A stretch of 64,000 nucleotides of DNA from Noviherbaspirillum sedimenti (GTDB lineage Bacteria; Pseudomonadota; Gammaproteobacteria; Burkholderiales; Burkholderiaceae_D): contig NZ_QYUQ01000002.1 of assembly GCF_003590835.1 (NCBI RefSeq), forward strand, positions 1,674,001 to 1,738,000. The letters are read 5' to 3'. This document shows positions 1 to 8,503 of this stretch, piece after piece (position 1 is the stretch's first letter; every line of letters begins with the position of its first letter). Position numbers and translations under genes: made by a program. The notes under the pieces are model-generated. The model did no database searches. It was given only the letters and a program-made list of their open reading frames with translations, and was not told where the DNA came from.

Positions 1-414
1 CGAAAGTTTGTCGAGCACGCGGTCGAGCACTTCACGGCAATAGGTTTTCATGGCGCCGGCACCCGGCAAATCGAGCGACCAGCGCGCATCGTGCGCCACC
101 GTATTGGAGTCGAACCAGTCGTCGCCACGGTTCAGCAAGGAGGCACGCTGCGCGGCAGCGGGATGGCTCGACTGCGCCTCACGCAGAATGTACCATTCGG
201 CAAACCAGGCCACATGGCCCAATTCCCACAGCGGCGGATTGACGATGGTCAGGCGCGGCACCCGGGCCGGCGCGTCCAATCCTGCCTCAAGGAAATAATC
301 GAACAGGGCCAGCGTATAATCGCGCGCATCCCGCAATGCGCGCGCCAGTTCGGGCGGCGAAGCCTGGCGGAAAGAAACGTCGGCGGATGGTGCGGACGGT
401 GCGGATGGTTCCAT
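1..414 (-). CDS. senA: Selenoneine synthase SenA, N-terminal part (cut by window edge)
   Basis: Reverse translation from the ATG at 414 gives 138 codons open to the window edge. Residues 25-80 are a DinB-type four-helix bundle. The motif PLWELGHVAWFAEW (about 61-74) carries the first iron-ligand His (H67) expected in EgtB-like sulfoxide/selenoneine synthases. In the known pathway SenA joins hercynine to a selenosugar using a non-heme iron centre. The gene diverges by 20 bp from senB, which lies next to a selD homologue, and that context separates it from an ordinary EgtB. The second iron motif (HxxxHxE) and the FGE-sulfatase domain lie outside the window. It could be another EgtB-family enzyme, but the context favours SenA. 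Confidence 0.82.
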   Translation of the reverse strand, partial: MEPSAPSAPSADVSFRQASPPELARALRDARDYTLALFDYFLEAGLDAPARVPRLTIVNPPLWELGHVAWFAEWYILREAQSSHPAAAQRASLLNRGDDWFDSNTVAHDARWSLDLPGAGAMKTYCREVLDRVLDKLS

Positions 415-434
415 TTATACGGGAAGCGACAAAG

Positions 435-1445
435 GTGAAACCGCATATTGTCATGATCAGCCCGGCGCTGGCAAATGCCAACAACGGCAACTGGCAAACC
501 GCCAGCCGCTGGGCGCGCATGCTGCGTCACCATTATGCAGTCACGATCGTGGCCAGCGGCGCGGCGCCGGCAAGCGATGCCGCGCGCTGCCCCGACCTCG
601 TGATCGCCCTGCATGCGCGCCGCTCCGCCGCCGCGCTGCAGACCCTGGGCGCAAGTTGCCCGCAGACCCCGGTAATGCTGGTATTGACCGGCACCGACCT
701 GTATCGCGACATCCACACCGATGCCGCCGCGCGCCAGGTCCTGCAACGCGCCGACCGGCTGGTGATATTGCAACAGGCCGGCCTGCAGGAACTCGCGCCC
801 GCGCTACGCACCAAGGCGCACGTCATTCACCAGTCCGCCCCCATGCTCAAAGCCATCGGCGCAGATGTGAAAAACCGCATGCGCCACTTCGATGTCTGCA
901 TGGTCGGCCACCTGCGCATTGAAAAGGACCCGGCCACCTTCATGCGCGCAGCCGCCCTGCTCGCTCCGCCGCGCATCCGCCTGCTGCATATCGGCGGCGC
1001 GCTCGATGCGGCATTGGCGACCCAGGCGCAGGCAACAGCACAAGCGCAGGCCAATTACCGCTGGCTCGGCGCATTGCCGCACGCCGACACCCGCCGTCGC
1101 CTGAAACACTGTCACCTGATGGTGATCGCCTCGCACATGGAGGGCGGCGCGAATGTCATCATCGAAGCCTTGACCTCGGGCGTACCGGTGCTGGCTTCCG
1201 ACATTTCCGGCAACCGCGGCATGCTCGGCGACGACTATGCCGGCTACTTCCCGCCGGGCGACAGCGCCGCGCTGGCGCAAGCCATCGAGCGCGCCGCCCG
1301 CGACCCCGCCTTTTACGCGCGACTTGAGCAGCAGTGCCAGGTGCGGGCGCCGCTGTTTGCACCGGAGCGTGAACAAACGGCCTTGCTGGACTTGGTGGAT
1401 AATATGCTGCATAGCAAGGACACACACAGGAACCCCTCCCCATGA
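435..1445 (+). CDS. senB: Selenosugar synthase SenB (GT4-type glycosyltransferase)
   Basis: This is a 336-residue protein if the GTG at 435 is the start. GGGAAG lies 8 bp upstream, and the residues after it (KPHIVMISPAL) are the first beta strand of a GT-B fold. An upstream ATG at 336 would overlap senA and is unlikely. Near residue 244 the segment EGGANVIIEALTSGVPVLAS is the nucleotide-sugar-binding motif of GT4 enzymes. In characterised sen clusters this family uses UDP-sugar and selenophosphate to make a selenosugar for SenA. It overlaps senC by ATGA, so the two are translationally coupled. The function is inferred from family and neighbours. Confidence 0.85.
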   Translation: MKPHIVMISPALANANNGNWQTASRWARMLRHHYAVTIVASGAAPASDAARCPDLVIALHARRSAAALQTLGASCPQTPVMLVLTGTDLYRDIHTDAAARQVLQRADRLVILQQAGLQELAPALRTKAHVIHQSAPMLKAIGADVKNRMRHFDVCMVGHLRIEKDPATFMRAAALLAPPRIRLLHIGGALDAALATQAQATAQAQANYRWLGALPHADTRRRLKHCHLMVIASHMEGGANVIIEALTSGVPVLASDISGNRGMLGDDYAGYFPPGDSAALAQAIERAARDPAFYARLEQQCQVRAPLFAPEREQTALLDLVDNMLHSKDTHRNPSP

Positions 1446-2500
1446 ACGCACCCATCGAACCCGGCATCCGGCTCACTTCGTTTTCCCATGGCGGCGGCTG
1501 CGGCTGCAAGATTGCCCCCGGCATCCTGGCGGAAATCCTGAAAAAGTCCAGCGGCTTTCCGGTTCCCAAGGAATTGTTGGTCGGCATCGAGACCGCCGAT
1601 GACGCCGCCGTCTACAAGCTCAATGACGAGCAGGCGCTGATTGCCACCACCGATTTCTTCATGCCCATCGTCGACGATCCCTTCGACTTCGGCCGCATCG
1701 CCGCCACCAATGCCATCTCCGATGTCTATGCCATGGGCGGCACGCCGATCATGGCGCTGGCGCTGGTGGCCATGCCGGTCAACCAGTTGCCCATCGAAGT
1801 GATCGGCAAGATCATCCAGGGCGGTGAGGCTGCCTGCGCCGAAGCCGGCATCCCGATTGCCGGCGGCCACACCATCGACTCGGTCGAGCCGATCTACGGC
1901 CTGGTGGTGATGGGCATCGTGCATCCTGCGAAAATCAAGCGCAACGCCGACGCCCGCGCCGGCGACAAGCTCATCCTCGGCAAGCCGCTGGGCGTGGGCA
2001 TCCTGTCGGCGGCACTGAAGAAAAATGCCCTCGACGCCGACGGCTATGCCGCCATGATCGCCAATACCACCAAGCTCAACAAGCCGGGCCGCGCATTGTC
2101 CGAACTGGATGGCGTGCATGCCCTGACCGATGTCACCGGCTTCGGTCTGCTCGGCCACACGCTGGAAGTGGCACGCGGCGCCGGCCTCACCGCACGCATC
2201 GAGATGCCAGCCGTCCCGCTGTTGCCGGGCGTGGCGCAACTGGCGGAAAACGGTTTCATCACCGGGGCCTCCGGCCGCAACTGGGCCGGCTATGGCCAGG
2301 ACGTCCGCCTGGGAAGCGAGATCGGTCCGGTGCAGCAAGCCTTGCTGACCGATCCCCAGACTTCCGGCGGCCTGCTGGTGTCGTGCGCCGCCGATGCCGT
2401 GGAGCAAGTACTGGAAATTTTCCGGCGTGAAGGTTTCGCCGATGCCGCCGTGATCGGCGAGATGGCCGCAGGTCCGGCCAGCGTCGTCGTCAGCGCATGA
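1442..2500 (+). CDS. senC: Selenophosphate synthase (SenC/SelD)
   Basis: This is a 352-residue SelD homologue of normal length. It makes selenophosphate from selenide and ATP. The glycine-rich N-terminus reads SHGGGCGCK. C20 and K23 match the catalytic Cys17 and Lys20 of E. coli SelD, and there is no in-frame UGA, so it is a Cys form. ISTTDFFMPIVD-like (TTDFFMPIVDDPFDFGRIAA) and DVTGFGLLGH segments are conserved. The start overlaps the senB stop (ATGA). No selA, selB or selU lies nearby, so I infer that its main role here is to feed SenB. It could also serve selenoprotein or seleno-tRNA synthesis elsewhere in the genome. Confidence 0.92.
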   Translation: MNAPIEPGIRLTSFSHGGGCGCKIAPGILAEILKKSSGFPVPKELLVGIETADDAAVYKLNDEQALIATTDFFMPIVDDPFDFGRIAATNAISDVYAMGGTPIMALALVAMPVNQLPIEVIGKIIQGGEAACAEAGIPIAGGHTIDSVEPIYGLVVMGIVHPAKIKRNADARAGDKLILGKPLGVGILSAALKKNALDADGYAAMIANTTKLNKPGRALSELDGVHALTDVTGFGLLGHTLEVARGAGLTARIEMPAVPLLPGVAQLAENGFITGASGRNWAGYGQDVRLGSEIGPVQQALLTDPQTSGGLLVSCAADAVEQVLEIFRREGFADAAVIGEMAAGPASVVVSA

Positions 2501-2503
2501 ACT

Positions 2504-2538
2504 TTGCCTTGGCGCAATGCCAAGGCAAAAAGTTTTAC
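2504..2538 (+). terminator. Hairpin terminator after senC
   Basis: A perfect 10-bp stem (TTGCCTTGGC at 2504-2513 with its complement at 2519-2528) and a 5-nt loop are followed by AAAGTTTT, four bases after the senC stop. The T tract is short, so termination may be partial. From 2539 to the start of the next gene at 2687 I see no gene. Confidence 0.65.
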
Positions 2539-2686
2539 TACGATCTAATTTCTGCGATCTAATTTCAATGTGTGCCAGGTCACTTTGGCGACCTGATTTT
2601 TTCCGCTCCTGCCATCGGCACGGTTAACCTCCAAAACATGCTCCGCGCGCAAGCCTGCGCGCCGGTACTGTGCGGGAGGTCGTGCT

Positions 2687-5077
2687 TTGCCGAACCAAAA
2701 CAATTCAGACGCTGTTCCGAATTCCCGCAAGGGAGGCTGGCGCCGCCGGGCACGCCAGTGTGCCACCGGACTGGGCGTGATCCTCAGCCTTGCCGTGCTT
2801 GCGGGCCTGACTTACCTTGCCTGGTTATTGCCCAGCCTGCCCGCGCTGGATGTCATGCAAAAGGTCCAGAATGTTCGCCCGAGCACGGTGCTGGCTGCCG
2901 ACGGCACCGTACTGACAGAATTTCGCCAGAAACAGCAGGAAACAATTGCGTTGGATCAGGTATCGCCGCATGTGCTGCAGGCGCTGATCGCCACCGAAGA
3001 CCAGCGCTTCCATGAACACCGCGGCGTCGACCTGCGCCGCACCGCGCTGGCGCTGCTGCACACCATCACCGGCCGCGGCCAGGGCGGCTCGACCATTACC
3101 CAGCAACTGGCGCGCAACCTGTTTCCGCAACAGATCGGCCGCGCCCGCAGCGTACACCGCAAGGCGCGCGAAATGCTGACCGCGCTGAAAATCGAACGCA
3201 GCTATGGCAAGCGGGAAATCCTCGAAATCTACCTCAATACCGTGCCCTTCCTGTATAACGTGTACGGCATCGAAATGGCCGCCCGCACCTATTTCGACAA
3301 ACCGGCGGCGCAACTGAGCCTGCCGGAGAGCGCCACCCTGGTCGGCATGCTCAAAGGCACCCAGTATTACAATCCCGTGAAAAATCCCGAACGGGCGCTC
3401 AAGCGACGCAATGTCGTGCTCGGCCAGCTGCTGCGGCAAGGATGGCTGACGCAGCAGAATTTTGACGTCCTCGTCAAACAGCCGCTGGGCGCCGCCCTGC
3501 ACCGCCCGCCGGAGGTTGGCGGCATGGCGCCGCATTTCACCGCCCATGTGCGCAAATGGCTGCTCGACTGGGCCGCGCGCGAGGACCACGACCTGTATGC
3601 GGAGGGCATGGTGGTGCACACCACGCTGGATCCCACGCTGCAAGCCGTCGCCGAAGCTGCGGTCGAACGCCAGACCCAGGCGCTGCAGCAGATCGCCGAT
3701 GTCGAATGGGGATCGGGCCGCTTGCGCACGTCCCTGCAGGCCGAATTTTATGCCCGCCTGCACGAACAGGTGACGCCGTTCAGCCATCTGTGGAAATCGC
3801 GGCCGGAACTGGTCGACACCTTCATCCGCGAAACGCCGGACTACAAGAAATACGCCGCCGGCGGCGCCGGCCCTGACGGCGCGCTGGCGCAGATGAAAGC
3901 GGACCAGACGTTCATGCGGCAACTACTGCGCAGAAAATCCCGCCTGGAAGCCGGCTTGCTGGCAATGGAGCCCACCAGCGGCGCAATCAAGGCCTGGGTC
4001 GGCAGCCGGGATTTCGGCATCGACCAGTTCGACCATGTGGCGCAAGCCGTGCGCCAGCCCGGCTCGACCTTCAAGCCTTTCGTATACGGCGCGGCGCTGG
4101 AACAGGGCATCAGTCCGCGCCAAACCTTCCGCGGCGGCCCGGTCGAAATCAGGATGGCCAACGGCCGCGTCTGGCGGCCGACCGACATGGATGTGGCCGA
4201 CCGCCCGATGAGCCTGCGTGAAGGCCTGGTGTATTCCAAAAACACCATTACCGCCCAGGTGATGCAAGAGGTCGGCGTCGATCCCGTGGTCGAACTGGCG
4301 CAGGCGATGGGCGTGCGCCAGAGCCGGCTCGATCCGGTCATCTCGATCGGCCTGGGCACCAGCCCGGTCACCCTGCTGGAAATGGTCTCGTCCTATGCAA
4401 CCATCGCCCGCGCGGGGGAATACCGCGCGCCGCTGGCGGTCAGGCGCATTATCGACCGCAACGGCAAGCGCATTGCCGAATTCGGCGAACAGGCCGGCGA
4501 ACGCGTCTTGTCGGAAGATACTGCAACCGAGCTGATCGACATGCTGCGCGCCGCGGTGGACCAGGGCACCGGGCGCCTGGTCAAGCGGCAGTTCGGCATT
4601 GTCGCCGACATTGCCGGCAAGACCGGCACCACGCAAAACAATACCGATGGCTGGTTCATTCTGATGCATCCGGGCCTGGTGGCCGGCGCCTGGATCGGCT
4701 TCAACGACCAGCGTGTGACCATGCGCAGCAGCTACTGGGGACAAGGTGGCCACAATGCCATCCTGGTGGTGGGCGATTTTTTCCGCGATGCCTTGCGGCA
4801 GAAGCACATCGACATTGCCGCGCAATTCCCGCGCCCGGAACGTTCGCCCCGGTTGGCAAACGGCCTGCTGCATGACGGCGAAGCCGGGCCTGCAGCGGAA
4901 GAAGACGATACCCTGGGCAACGGCGCGCAGGATGACGCCGGACTGCCGCTGGCCGGACTGGCGTCGGGACACGGCATCATCGTACGCCGCAAAGGCGGGC
5001 GCATCCTGATCGGCGACGCCAGCGGCATGCAAAGCATGGAAAACGACATGGCGCCCGCCGCCGCACCGGATCGCTGA
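2687..5077 (+). CDS. Class A penicillin-binding protein (PBP1A/1C-like)
   Basis: This 796-residue bifunctional peptidoglycan synthase has one N-terminal membrane helix (about 28-49) after a basic cytoplasmic tail. The GT51 transglycosylase motifs are EDQRF (104-108, catalytic Glu104) and GGSTITQQ (133-140). The transpeptidase motifs are STFK (Ser460 nucleophile), SKN (517-519) and KTG (645-647). The start is a TTG at 2687 with GGGAGG 7 bp upstream; no better ATG fits the helix. A stretch of about 100 residues separates the two domains. The C-terminal tail, after about 710, is low-complexity and acidic. It is monocistronic and convergent with ntrC. Confidence 0.9.
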   Translation: MPNQNNSDAVPNSRKGGWRRRARQCATGLGVILSLAVLAGLTYLAWLLPSLPALDVMQKVQNVRPSTVLAADGTVLTEFRQKQQETIALDQVSPHVLQALIATEDQRFHEHRGVDLRRTALALLHTITGRGQGGSTITQQLARNLFPQQIGRARSVHRKAREMLTALKIERSYGKREILEIYLNTVPFLYNVYGIEMAARTYFDKPAAQLSLPESATLVGMLKGTQYYNPVKNPERALKRRNVVLGQLLRQGWLTQQNFDVLVKQPLGAALHRPPEVGGMAPHFTAHVRKWLLDWAAREDHDLYAEGMVVHTTLDPTLQAVAEAAVERQTQALQQIADVEWGSGRLRTSLQAEFYARLHEQVTPFSHLWKSRPELVDTFIRETPDYKKYAAGGAGPDGALAQMKADQTFMRQLLRRKSRLEAGLLAMEPTSGAIKAWVGSRDFGIDQFDHVAQAVRQPGSTFKPFVYGAALEQGISPRQTFRGGPVEIRMANGRVWRPTDMDVADRPMSLREGLVYSKNTITAQVMQEVGVDPVVELAQAMGVRQSRLDPVISIGLGTSPVTLLEMVSSYATIARAGEYRAPLAVRRIIDRNGKRIAEFGEQAGERVLSEDTATELIDMLRAAVDQGTGRLVKRQFGIVADIAGKTGTTQNNTDGWFILMHPGLVAGAWIGFNDQRVTMRSSYWGQGGHNAILVVGDFFRDALRQKHIDIAAQFPRPERSPRLANGLLHDGEAGPAAEEDDTLGNGAQDDAGLPLAGLASGHGIIVRRKGGRILIGDASGMQSMENDMAPAAAPDR

Positions 5078-5110
5078 CGCCGGCCTGCCCGGCCTGGCCG
5101 ATCAGGCGGC

Positions 5111-6661
5111 CTAATCGTCCTTGGCGCCGGAAATGCCGAGTTCCTGGATCTTGCGGGTGATGGTGTTGCGGCCGATTCCCAGGCGTACCGCCGCATCATT
5201 CTTGCGGCCATGAGTATGCTTCAAGGCCACCTTGATCAGGGTCGATTCGAACTGCCGCCCCAGAGCCTCCATCACCTCGGGTTGACCAGCCGACAGCATC
5301 TGCGCCGCCTCCGACTCCAGCAAGGACAGCCAGCTCTCGCGGTCGGCGCCGTTCAGATAGGCTGCCGCGCCAGCAACACCGGACGCCACCACTTGGGGCG
5401 CGCCATGCGCGTAGCCGCCCCCGGGCGGTGCATCCATCGCCGGCACCGCACCAACATAGACAGGCGGCGCCGCCATCGTGGTGGCCGGCACGCTCGGCTC
5501 GATGCCTTTTTCCTCGATCAGGTCCTGTGGCAAATCCTTGATTTCGACGGTCTGGCCCGGCGCCATGACGGTGATCCAGTTGCACAGATTTTCCAGCTGA
5601 CGCACATTGCCCGGCAATTCCCGCGTGGCAAGGAACTGCATGGCGCTCTCCGACATGCGCTTGGCTTCCACCCCGAGCTGCCTGGCGCTCTGCGCAAGGA
5701 AATGCCTGGTCAGCAGCGGAATGTCTTCGCGCCGCTCGCGCAGGCTGGGCAGGCGCAGACGGATCACATTCAGGCGATGGAACAAGTCCTCGCGAAACAG
5801 GCCATCCTTGACCCGGCTTTCCAGATTCTGGTGGGTGGCGGCGATCACGCGTACATTGGCTTTCAGGGGCTGGTGCCCGCCAACGCGGTAGAAATGGCCA
5901 TCCGACAGCACCCGCAACAGGCGCGTCTGCAGGTCAAACGGCATATCGCCGATTTCGTCGAGGAACAGCGTGCCGCCTTCGGCCTGCTCGAAGCGGCCGC
6001 GCCGGGTCACCTGGGCGCCAGTGAAGGCGCCGCGCTCGTGGCCGAACAGTTCGGACTCCAGCAAGTCTTTCGGGATCGCCGCGGTATTCAGCGCGATGAA
6101 GGGCTGCGCGGCGCGCGGGCTGTGCTTGTGCAGGGCGCGCGCCACCAGCTCCTTGCCGCTGCCGGATTCGCCCGTGATCAGCACCGTGACATTGGATTGC
6201 GACAGGCGGCCGATGGCGCGGAACACGTCCTGCATCGCCGGCGCCTGGCCGAGGATTTCCGGGGTCTCCGCCGAGACCTGCTCGACGCTGGCTTCGCGCA
6301 GGCTTTCTTCCAGGGCGCGGCGGATCAGCTCGACCGCCTTGTCGACATCAAAAGGCTTGGCGAGGTATTCGAAGGCGCCGCCCTGGAATGCCGCCACCGC
6401 CGAATCGAGGTCGGAAAAGGCAGTGATGATGATCACCGGCAGGCCGGGATGGCTGGCCTTGACGGCCTGCAGCAGCTCCAGTCCGGTTTCGCCCGGCATG
6501 CGGATATCCGACACCAGCACCTGCGGGCTGCTGGTCTGCAACGCATCCATCGCATCGCGGGCATTGGCAAAGCTGCGCGTGACCAGGTTCTCGCGCGCCA
6601 GGGCTTTTTCAAGCACCCAGCGAATCGATTCGTCGTCGTCAACAATCCAGATTGGTTTCAT
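5111..6661 (-). CDS. ntrC: Nitrogen regulation response regulator NtrC
   Basis: This is a 516-residue sigma-54 activator with receiver, AAA+ and Fis-type HTH domains. The phospho-acceptor is Asp52 (SDIRMPG) and the conserved Lys is 102. The Walker A GESGSGKE is at 164-171 and the sigma-54 loop GAFTGA at 211-216. The C-terminal helix-turn-helix reads VRLGIGRNTITRKIQELG. A Gly/Ala/Pro-rich linker of about 70 residues separates AAA+ from HTH and is longer than in E. coli. It is phosphorylated by the upstream NtrB and probably acts on the glnA promoter in this window. Confidence 0.95.
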   Translation of the reverse strand: MKPIWIVDDDESIRWVLEKALARENLVTRSFANARDAMDALQTSSPQVLVSDIRMPGETGLELLQAVKASHPGLPVIIITAFSDLDSAVAAFQGGAFEYLAKPFDVDKAVELIRRALEESLREASVEQVSAETPEILGQAPAMQDVFRAIGRLSQSNVTVLITGESGSGKELVARALHKHSPRAAQPFIALNTAAIPKDLLESELFGHERGAFTGAQVTRRGRFEQAEGGTLFLDEIGDMPFDLQTRLLRVLSDGHFYRVGGHQPLKANVRVIAATHQNLESRVKDGLFREDLFHRLNVIRLRLPSLRERREDIPLLTRHFLAQSARQLGVEAKRMSESAMQFLATRELPGNVRQLENLCNWITVMAPGQTVEIKDLPQDLIEEKGIEPSVPATTMAAPPVYVGAVPAMDAPPGGGYAHGAPQVVASGVAGAAAYLNGADRESWLSLLESEAAQMLSAGQPEVMEALGRQFESTLIKVALKHTHGRKNDAAVRLGIGRNTITRKIQELGISGAKDD

Positions 6662-6712
6662 AAGTTCTCGGTTTCTCGTGTGCGGGTCGACGGGTTCATG
6701 TTGCCGCCCCTG

Positions 6713-7789
6713 TCAGGGCAGCGGTATCAAAATCCTGAAATCGGTGCATCCCGGCCGGCTCTCGCATTCAATCACGCCCATGTGCTGCTGCACGAAAGTC
6801 TGCGCCAGCGTCAACCCCAGCCCACTGCCGCCGTCCCTTCCCGACACCAGGGGATAGAAGATGCGGTCCTGGATTTCGGTCGGGATGCCAGGTCCATTGT
6901 CGATGATATGCAAATCTAATGCCAATCGATAACGAACCTTGGCCAGCGTCACCTGACGGGCAATCCGCGTGCGGAAAATCAGCTGCGCATCGCCCGCCGC
7001 GATGCGCGGCGCCAGCGCCTGGGCAGCGTTATGGGCGATGTTCAGCACCGCCTGGATCAGCTGTTCCTTGTCACCCCGGAATTCCGGTATCGACAAGTCA
7101 TAATCGCGCTCGATCGTCAGGCCGCTGGAGAACTCCGCCATGATCAAACTGCGCACGCGCTCGAACACTTCATGGATGTTGACGTCGCCGACGATGTGCG
7201 GGCGCCGGTGCGGCGCCAGCAGGCGGTCGACCAGGGTTTGCAGGCGGTCGGCTTCCTTGACGATGACCTGGGTGTATTCGCGCAACTCCTTGAGATGGCG
7301 CTCCGGCAACTCCAGTTCCAGCAGCTGGGCGGCGCCGCGAATACCGCCCAGCGGATTCTTGATTTCGTGCGCCAGGTTGCGGATCAGTTCCTTGTTGGCC
7401 TGGCTCTGGTCGAGCAGGCGCTCCTCACGATCGAGCTTCAACTGCTGCACGGTTTCACGCAGCTCGATCATGATCGCCATGCCGGGACGGTGCAGTCCGC
7501 TGACGATGCAATGCACGTGCAAGACTTCGCGCCCGGCTCGCTCCAGGGTCAGGTCCTGGCGCAAGTCGGCAAACTGGTTTTCGATCGCCTGGCGGAACAA
7601 CACGGCCATCTGCTCGCCGTTCTGGAACAGCTCGCTGAACTTGTGCTGCGACAAGGCCTTGAATGAACTCTCCAGCAAATGCTCGGCGGCGGGATTGGCG
7701 TAGACGATCCGGCTTTCATCGTCCAGGACGAGCACGGCCGATGCCAGCAGATCGAGGCCATCCAGTCCATGCAGCGGGGGTAATATCAT
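6713..7789 (-). CDS. ntrB: Nitrogen regulation sensor kinase NtrB
   Basis: This cytoplasmic histidine kinase has about 358 residues. A PAS domain (LLASAVLVLDDESRIVYANP) comes first, then the H box AHEIKNPLGGIRGAAQ, an N box near NIAHNAAQAL, and G boxes DNGPGIP and GGSGLGL. I place the start at 7789 (MILPPLHG) because an intrinsic terminator at 7813-7834 lies just upstream; longer starts at 7825 or 7846 would run through it. Fifty bases separate it from ntrC, so the two are probably co-transcribed. NtrB sets NtrC phosphorylation in response to PII. Confidence 0.93.
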   Translation of the reverse strand: MILPPLHGLDGLDLLASAVLVLDDESRIVYANPAAEHLLESSFKALSQHKFSELFQNGEQMAVLFRQAIENQFADLRQDLTLERAGREVLHVHCIVSGLHRPGMAIMIELRETVQQLKLDREERLLDQSQANKELIRNLAHEIKNPLGGIRGAAQLLELELPERHLKELREYTQVIVKEADRLQTLVDRLLAPHRRPHIVGDVNIHEVFERVRSLIMAEFSSGLTIERDYDLSIPEFRGDKEQLIQAVLNIAHNAAQALAPRIAAGDAQLIFRTRIARQVTLAKVRYRLALDLHIIDNGPGIPTEIQDRIFYPLVSGRDGGSGLGLTLAQTFVQQHMGVIECESRPGCTDFRILIPLP

Positions 7790-7812
7790 ATTTGGAACTT
7801 GATTTGGAATTG

Positions 7813-7834
7813 AAAAAGGCCGCATAGCGCGGCC
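7813..7834 (-). terminator. Intrinsic terminator of the DUF4124 gene
   Basis: On the minus strand GGCCGC pairs with GCGGCC across a 5-nt loop and is followed by TTTTT. It sits between the DUF4124 gene and ntrB, so it would reduce read-through from glnA into ntrBC. Confidence 0.75.
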
Positions 7835-7855
7835 TCTTGAAAGCAATTGCCATAC

Positions 7856-8347
7856 CTACTTCAAATTGGCGATTTCGCGCTTGAGCGCATCGACGTTTTT
7901 TTCAGTGCGCTCGAGGTCTGTTTTCATCGATCCTACACGCTCCTGGTACTTGGCGTAATTGCGTTCGCCACCCTGGCGCTCCGGCTCGCCATTGTTGTAA
8001 TCCTTCTTCAGCGCCGCCAGCTTCTGTTCCTCGTTTTTCAACTCATCCGCCAAAATCTGGCGACGGTCGTTGTCGCGCGCCTTTTGCGTGGTACTGTCCA
8101 CCTTCGGGAAACCCTCTGACGCGGCGGTCTTCGCAACCGCCGTTGGCGCCGCAGCCGGACGCGCCCTTGGCGCCTCGATCGTGGTAATGCCTGGCAGTTC
8201 AACGCGCTTGCAGCCTTTGGTGCCACCGGTATTCTTGTATTCCTTGTTGCCGCGATCGTCCACGCACAGATAGACTTCGGATTGCGCATAAGCACTCACC
8301 GAACCAAGGACAGCCAATAAAACAGCAGAGAATATTGCAAATTTCAT
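7856..8347 (-). CDS. Secreted DUF4124-type protein with coiled coil
   Basis: This is a 163-residue protein. Residues 1-21 are a typical Sec signal peptide ending in SAYAQ. Residues 23-50 (VYLCVDDRGNKEYKN...GCKRV) match the short DUF4124 pattern with two cysteines, probably a disulfide-stabilised beta module. After an Ala/Pro-rich linker, residues 100-163 form a charged coiled coil. The family is common between glnA and ntrBC in beta-proteobacteria and has no known function. I infer a periplasmic location. The ribosome-binding site is weak. Confidence 0.8.
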   Translation of the reverse strand: MKFAIFSAVLLAVLGSVSAYAQSEVYLCVDDRGNKEYKNTGGTKGCKRVELPGITTIEAPRARPAAAPTAVAKTAASEGFPKVDSTTQKARDNDRRQILADELKNEEQKLAALKKDYNNGEPERQGGERNYAKYQERVGSMKTDLERTEKNVDALKREIANLK

Positions 8348-8454
8348 AACATTACTTATGAGAAACCAACATTGCGGAATGTCAGTTTAGGATAAGAATC
8401 AGTTATTTACAATTATTGCTTAATACTTCTTCTCATATTACAACGCCGCAAAAA

Positions 8455-8482
8455 ACAAAAGGGCGGGTTACCCCGCCCTTTT
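8455..8482 (-). terminator. Terminator of glnA
   Basis: A 7-bp all-GC stem (GGGCGGG at 8461-8467 with CCCGCCC at 8472-8478) has a 4-nt loop and is flanked by A and T runs, so it can work in both directions. It lies 22 bases after the glnA stop. Confidence 0.85.
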
Positions 8483-8503
8483 GAATTGCTTACCGCCGTT
8501 GGA

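Noticed and set aside
5210..6919. 569-codon plus-strand ORF opposite ntrC and ntrB
   Set aside because: It is a high-GC antisense shadow of two clear genes, without family resemblance or a ribosome-binding site.
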